A program made the position numbers and the translations under genes. A DNA stretch of 64,000 nt from contig NZ_BBXE01000020.1 of the NCBI RefSeq assembly GCF_001570565.1, positions 186,001-250,000 on the forward strand. The letters are read 5' to 3'. The notes under the pieces are model-generated. The model did no database searches and was not told the origin of the DNA. It was given only the letters and a program-made list of their open reading frames with translations. Shown here piece after piece: positions 60,347 to 64,000 of the stretch; the stretch's first letter is position 1, and every line of letters starts with the position of its first letter. This DNA comes from Herbidospora yilanensis. GTDB taxonomy: Bacteria; Actinomycetota; Actinomycetes; Streptosporangiales; Streptosporangiaceae.

Positions 60347-61593
60347 CGGGCGTCGTTGCCCGCCATGAGGGCGCGGACCCCGGCGGAGAAGAGGGCGGGC
60401 CCGACGACGTCGGAGTGGGCGAGGCCCTCGTCGGTCAGCCGCAGGACGTCGCCGTCGCGGACCAGCCATTCACCGGGCACGGCCGTGACGTCGGGGTCGC
60501 CGCCGAACCGGTCGCGGTAGAGCCGCAGGTCCAGGCCGTCCTTCTGCAGCAGGCTCTGGATCGTGTGGCGTCGCCGCCGTTCGTCCCCGGTCAGGGTGAA
60601 GCCGATCAGGGCCTCGGTGAAGTCGTCGCGGCGCACGTAGTCGTCGATGATCGACCGGACGTGGCGGGCGCCGACCGCGTACTCGTGGGAGTAGTGCAGG
60701 GTGCTCGTGTACGACCGCGCCCCGCACCCCACGCTCGCCATACCGTCGGTCTGGCAGCAGTAGCCGGTCGAGGTCCCCGTGCCGGGCAGCCGGAACATGC
60801 GCATCGACACCTGCTCGTAGCCCCGGGCCAGCAGCAGGTCGCGGCCCTCGCGGTAGAGCTCCATACGCTGGTCGTCCCAGTCGCGGCCGATCTTGCCGAG
60901 GCCGGTGAGGGGGCGGACGTAGAGCGGATAGAGGTAGAGCTCCTCCGGGGCCCAGCGCAGCGCGGTCTCCAGGGAGTGCCGCCACGTCGCGGCGGTCTGG
61001 CCGTCGATGCCGTAGATGAGGTCGATGTTGAGGATCGGGAAGCCCGTCGCCCGGATCGTGTCGAGGGCCCGGTCGACCTCGGCGCGCTTCTGCGGGCGCA
61101 CCGCCGCGCGGGCCTCCTCGTCGACGAAGCTCTGCACCCCGATGGAGATCCGCGTCGTGCCGCGCTCCTTCAGGACCGCCAGCCGGTCGGGGGTCGCGGT
61201 CGCCGGGGAGGTCTCCACCGACAGCGGGATCTCGCCGTAGGGGGTGATCTTGCCGGTGACGTCGAACAGCCGGGTGAGCTCGGCGGGGCTCAGGTAGGTC
61301 GGGGTGCCGCCGCCGATCGCCGCCGTGGTGAAGGCCGGGTCGACCGCGTCCGCCAGCGCCAGCGTCTCGCGTTCCAGCGCGTCGAGGTAGGCCGCGACCA
61401 GGTCTTCGGGTGCGCCCGTCCGGGTGAACAGGTTGCAGAAGCCGCAGCGCATCTCGCAGAACGGGATGTGGGCGTAGAACGACCCGGCCTTCTCGCCGCG
61501 CCACACGTCGGTCAGCGCCGGGCGCGGGTCGAGCGGGCGGTAGGCGGTCTTGTGGGGGTACGCGTAGACGTAACTCTCATACGGACTGATCAT
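60343..61593 (-). CDS. STM4012 family radical SAM protein (HemN-like)
   Basis: 416 residues. HemN/coproporphyrinogen-dehydrogenase-like radical SAM fold: HIPFCEMRCGFCNLF gives C-x3-C-x2-C near residues 45-52, then IGGGTPTYLSP (SAM site) and SIGVQSFVDE, ending with a HemN-type C-terminal domain. The N-terminus MISPYESYVYAYPHKTAYR differs from true HemN, so heme synthesis is unlikely to be its job. Overlaps its neighbours on both sides (17 bases with STM4013, four with STM4011). Confidence 0.9.
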   Translation of the reverse strand: MISPYESYVYAYPHKTAYRPLDPRPALTDVWRGEKAGSFYAHIPFCEMRCGFCNLFTRTGAPEDLVAAYLDALERETLALADAVDPAFTTAAIGGGTPTYLSPAELTRLFDVTGKITPYGEIPLSVETSPATATPDRLAVLKERGTTRISIGVQSFVDEEARAAVRPQKRAEVDRALDTIRATGFPILNIDLIYGIDGQTAATWRHSLETALRWAPEELYLYPLYVRPLTGLGKIGRDWDDQRMELYREGRDLLLARGYEQVSMRMFRLPGTGTSTGYCCQTDGMASVGCGARSYTSTLHYSHEYAVGARHVRSIIDDYVRRDDFTEALIGFTLTGDERRRRHTIQSLLQKDGLDLRLYRDRFGGDPDVTAVPGEWLVRDGDVLRLTDEGLAHSDVVGPALFSAGVRALMAGNDAR

Positions 61594-62374
61594 CGGAGCT
61601 CCGGTCGAGGACGAATTCGGCGTAGGGGACGGTCCAGACGACCTCGTGGGCGAGCCGGTGGCCCACGTGGCCGTCTTCGCCGTAGGCGGTGCCGTGGTCG
61701 GAGCAGACGATCACGAAACAGGGCCGCCGGCGGGTCATCAGGGCGAACAGCCGGGCGACGTGCCGGTCGACGTACTCCAGCGCCGCCGCGTGCGACTCGA
61801 TCGAGTCGTCGGCCGCGCCGGGCAGGTAGCACCGGTTGGGCTGGTGCAGCGCCGAGACGTTCAGGAACAGGAAGACCGGTTCCCGCACGCCGTCGAGCAC
61901 CTCCTCGGCCCGGTCGAGTTGCCGTTCGAAGGAGTCGGGGGCGGTCACCCCGAACTCGGGCGCCCAGTGGCTCTCCTGGAACAGGCCCGGCAACACCGAG
62001 CCCAGCGGGCTCAGCCGGTTGAAGAACCCCACCCCGCCGACGCAGACGGTCCGGTAACCGGCCTTCGCCAGGCCCGTGGGCAGATCGGGCGCGTCGAAGA
62101 CCCAGGTCTCCGGCGAGGTGGTCGCGCTGCCGGGGAAGGACGCCGCGAACGGCCGGGCGTGCGGCCCCGGGGTGACGGGCGTCGGGAGGAACCCGGCGAA
62201 CATCGCGGCGTGCGAGGCGAACGTGAAACTGCCGGGGCTGTGCCGCCTCTCCCAGGTCAGGAACCGGGCGAAGCCGGGCGTGCGCCCCTCGGCCATGAGC
62301 CGTTCGGCGACGTCGTACCGGAGCGTGTCGAGGGTGACGAGCAGGATGTCGTGGCTGCCCACGACCGTGTTCAT
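61577..62374 (-). CDS. STM4013 family hydrolase (alkaline phosphatase/sulfatase superfamily)
   Basis: 265 residues. Begins HDILLVTLDTLRYDV, the metal-ligand Asp start of sulfatase/phosphoesterase enzymes. The usual nucleophile region follows (SPGSFTFASHAAMFAG, with Ser/Thr candidates), and the distal metal site is CSDHGTAYGEDGHVGH. Shorter than secreted sulfatases and without signal peptide, so cytoplasmic. ATG 62374 overlaps the STM4014 stop by four bases. Probably cleaves or transfers a phosphate, phosphonate or sulfate group on the pathway intermediate; substrate unknown. Confidence 0.88.
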   Translation of the reverse strand: MNTVVGSHDILLVTLDTLRYDVAERLMAEGRTPGFARFLTWERRHSPGSFTFASHAAMFAGFLPTPVTPGPHARPFAASFPGSATTSPETWVFDAPDLPTGLAKAGYRTVCVGGVGFFNRLSPLGSVLPGLFQESHWAPEFGVTAPDSFERQLDRAEEVLDGVREPVFLFLNVSALHQPNRCYLPGAADDSIESHAAALEYVDRHVARLFALMTRRRPCFVIVCSDHGTAYGEDGHVGHRLAHEVVWTVPYAEFVLDRSSDDQSV

Positions 62375-63405
62375 GTCGCGCACGATCGCCACCCGGCCGC
62401 GATCGCCCGCGCCTGGCACTCGTAGGTCGTCAGGCCGCTCCCGTCGAGCGCGCCCAGGCCGGGCAGCAGGTCGCCGAAGGCGTTGACCTCGGCGACCGCC
62501 ATCGACCGCCAGTCGGCCCCGATCATCAGGTCGACGCCGGTCGTCAGGCTGCCGGGGAAGCAGGCGGCGGTGCGGGCGCAGACCTCCATCGCCTCGTCCC
62601 ACCGGCCGGCGCTCAGCCGGGCCCGGATCTCCCCCAGGTCACCGCGTCTCCCGCCGAGGTGCAGGTTGGTCATCGGCACCCGGCTCACCCGCGCCACCGC
62701 GTGGGTCGGCCGCCCGGCCACCGTCACCACCCGCAGGTCGAAACGGCCACCCGCGACCGACGCCTTCGGGAACCACCGTTCGACGTGGAGCCCGTCGGGG
62801 GCCAGGGTGTCGACGATGCGGGCGACGGTCGGCTCGTCGGTGTACGTCCGGACCGCCAGCGAGTTCCGCAGATCCTCGGTCGCCGAGGTGACGGCGCGCA
62901 GGCGCGTGCCGGACGTCTCGAAGGCGATCACCCCCGACGCCGAACTGCCGTGGGCGGGCTTCACGAACACCCTCGGCCACGCCCGCTCGCGCATCTGTTC
63001 CCGCAGCTCACCGTAGGAGTTCACGGTGACGCCGCCGGGTACCGGGAGGCCGGTCGAGGCGAGCAGGGCGTGGCAGCGGCGCTTGTCGAACATGGTGGCG
63101 ATCTCGTCCACGTCCGCGAGCAGTTCGCCGCCCGCCCCGGCCACCCGCCTGAGCCCTGCCGTGAACCGGGTGTACCAGGTCGCCCCTCCCCCGACGCGGG
63201 TCGGGTCGCCCGCTCCCCGCAGCAGGGCGTCGGCCTCGGCGGACTCGCCGGGCGAGTCGACCCGGACGAGACCGGAGAACCGGAGCGGGGCGCCGGTCAG
63301 CACCTCGGTCCAGGGGACCACGGTGATCTCGCCCAGGCCGTGGGCGCGGGCCGCCGCGCCGAACAGGTCGGCGCGGCGGTCTCCGGGCGTGCCGACGACG
63401 ATCAT
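62371..63405 (-). CDS. STM4014 family protein (ATP-grasp-like)
   Basis: 344 residues. ATP-grasp features: VFVKPAHGSSASGVIAFE (ATP-binding Lys and small-residue loop) and, near the end, AVAEVNAFGDLLPGL (metal-binding Glu/Asn). An earlier DKRRCHALLASTGLPVP resembles the linker of peptide/carboxylate-amine ligases. It could join two intermediates with ATP use. ATG 63405 overlaps the STM4015 stop by four bases. Reaction unknown. Confidence 0.85.
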   Translation of the reverse strand: MIVVGTPGDRRADLFGAAARAHGLGEITVVPWTEVLTGAPLRFSGLVRVDSPGESAEADALLRGAGDPTRVGGGATWYTRFTAGLRRVAGAGGELLADVDEIATMFDKRRCHALLASTGLPVPGGVTVNSYGELREQMRERAWPRVFVKPAHGSSASGVIAFETSGTRLRAVTSATEDLRNSLAVRTYTDEPTVARIVDTLAPDGLHVERWFPKASVAGGRFDLRVVTVAGRPTHAVARVSRVPMTNLHLGGRRGDLGEIRARLSAGRWDEAMEVCARTAACFPGSLTTGVDLMIGADWRSMAVAEVNAFGDLLPGLGALDGSGLTTYECQARAIAAGWRSCAT

Positions 63406-64000
63406 TCGTTCACCGAGGTGAAGAGCCAGCCGTCGTACTCCTCCGGGTCTCCCTGACCCTCCAGGTCGAGGTCGACGGAACCGAGGGCGGCGCGCAGGCG
63501 GGCCATCATGGCGTCGCTCAGGTAGTGGTGGTGCAGGTCGAGCCGCCGCAGGTGGGTGAGCGGCTGGCCCGCGAGCAGCGCCTCGGCGCCGTCGTCGGTG
63601 AGGGTGCCCATCGACAGGGCGAGGCCGTCGAGCCGGGCCACGATCGGGGCGGTCGCGACGGCGGCGGCGACGTCGTCCTGGCGGTCGCTGTCCTGCAGGC
63701 CCAGGTGCTTCAGCGCGGGCAGCCGGTCGCCGGTCAGGATCGGGGCCAGGTCTTCGACGGTGTAGTCGCCGCCGTACTCGTCGACGCCGAGCCAGAGCTC
63801 CAGATGCTCCAGCGCGGGGAACACACACGCGGCCACGCCGCGCACGACCTCGCCGCCGAGCCCGCCGCTCTCGATCCGGAGCATGCGCAGCCGGTCGTGG
63901 CGGACCGGGGCCAGACGCAGGCCCATGCCGCCGCGCGTCTCCAGGCGTTCCAGGTCCGGGAACGCGGTCAGCAGCGGGGTGACGTCGGCCTGGTTGATCC
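63402..64000 (-). CDS. STM4015 family leucine-rich-repeat protein, partial
   Basis: C-terminal 199 residues; the gene runs past the window edge, open to base 64000. Leucine-rich repeats are visible in order: FPDLERLETRG, RLRMLRIESGGL, FPALEHLELWLG, LPALKHLGLQDS, VARLDGLALSMG and LTHLRRLDLHHHYLS. There are no other domains in the visible part. LRR proteins bind other proteins or peptides, so it may present a substrate or act as a scaffold for the enzymes encoded downstream. First visible gene of the STM4015-4011 set. Confidence 0.87.
   Translation of the reverse strand, partial: INQADVTPLLTAFPDLERLETRGGMGLRLAPVRHDRLRMLRIESGGLGGEVVRGVAACVFPALEHLELWLGVDEYGGDYTVEDLAPILTGDRLPALKHLGLQDSDRQDDVAAAVATAPIVARLDGLALSMGTLTDDGAEALLAGQPLTHLRRLDLHHHYLSDAMMARLRAALGSVDLDLEGQGDPEEYDGWLFTSVNE

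Noticed and set aside
60343-61593. Annotation as HemN (oxygen-independent coproporphyrinogen oxidase)
   Set aside because: The fold is shared, but the N-terminus and the STM4011-4015 context match the STM4012 family, not heme synthesis.

Overview
This 64 kb window is high-GC, densely coded actinobacterial chromosome. Many genes start with GTG, genes commonly overlap by 1-4 nt (ATGA, GTGA and TGATG junctions), and gaps are short. The gene content (class II DAHP synthase, cydABDC, an ECF42-type sigma factor with a DGPF partner, GlxA regulators, a HAIR-like site at lon, a cytochrome P450, PadR/HAAS genes) fits a filamentous actinomycete. A Streptosporangiaceae-type genus is my best guess, at low certainty. 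I see no tRNA, rRNA, CRISPR array or complete insertion sequence. No gene-free stretch clearly exceeds 300 bases; the longest (2930-3255) holds a predicted 29-codon ORF and a hairpin.

Layout. 1-5.5 kb: 3' part of a flavin monooxygenase, aroG with terminator, trxA, a tiny Cys-rich ORF, a membrane-anchored pentapeptide-repeat protein and a HAAS/PadR pair. 5.6-10.8 kb: a complete cytochrome bd cluster, cydABDC, with a PadR-like operator in front and an unusually short CydB. 10.9-20.3 kb: HtrA-like protease, acyl-CoA ligase, a Lys/Trp-rich secreted protein, a DJ-1/GlxA pair, lon, heme oxygenase and TetR. 20.3-27.6 kb: P450, a secreted GH127-type glycosidase with LacI-type operators, a VOC protein and a solitary ctaD. 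27.8-31.7 kb: a methyltransferase and a two-component system divergent from an S41 protease. 31.7-35.8 kb: a CBS-domain protein followed by a 1235-residue FHA / indoleamine-dioxygenase-like / FAD-NADPH reductase / cytochrome b5 fusion. 35.9-38.1 kb: a DGPF protein and an ECF42 sigma factor fused in frame to a truncated tyrosine recombinase. 38.2-42.7 kb: glutamine synthetase-like enzyme and a PadR-controlled FtsX-type ABC transporter. 42.7-47.4 kb: two operons that each contain a roughly 30-residue membrane peptide and a lipoprotein, flanking a frameshifted topoisomerase IB; the second adds an NRAMP-like transporter and a PRC-barrel protein. 47.4-54.2 kb: a four-gene catabolic or redox operon (TPP enzyme, enolase-superfamily enzyme, FAD/Fe-S dehydrogenase, SDR). 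54.2-55.7 kb: the 3' fossil of another SDR and an uncharacterised two-gene cassette (small protein plus DUF6745).

55.7-64 kb: a minus-strand run of nine genes. The first five are the uncharacterised STM4015-STM4014-STM4013-STM4012-STM4011 set (leucine-rich-repeat protein, ATP-grasp enzyme, alkaline-phosphatase-superfamily hydrolase, two radical SAM enzymes), all overlapping. After a 24-nt gap come an ABC exporter and a two-component system. This set and the FHA-dioxygenase-reductase-b5 fusion are the two best candidates for undescribed biology here.
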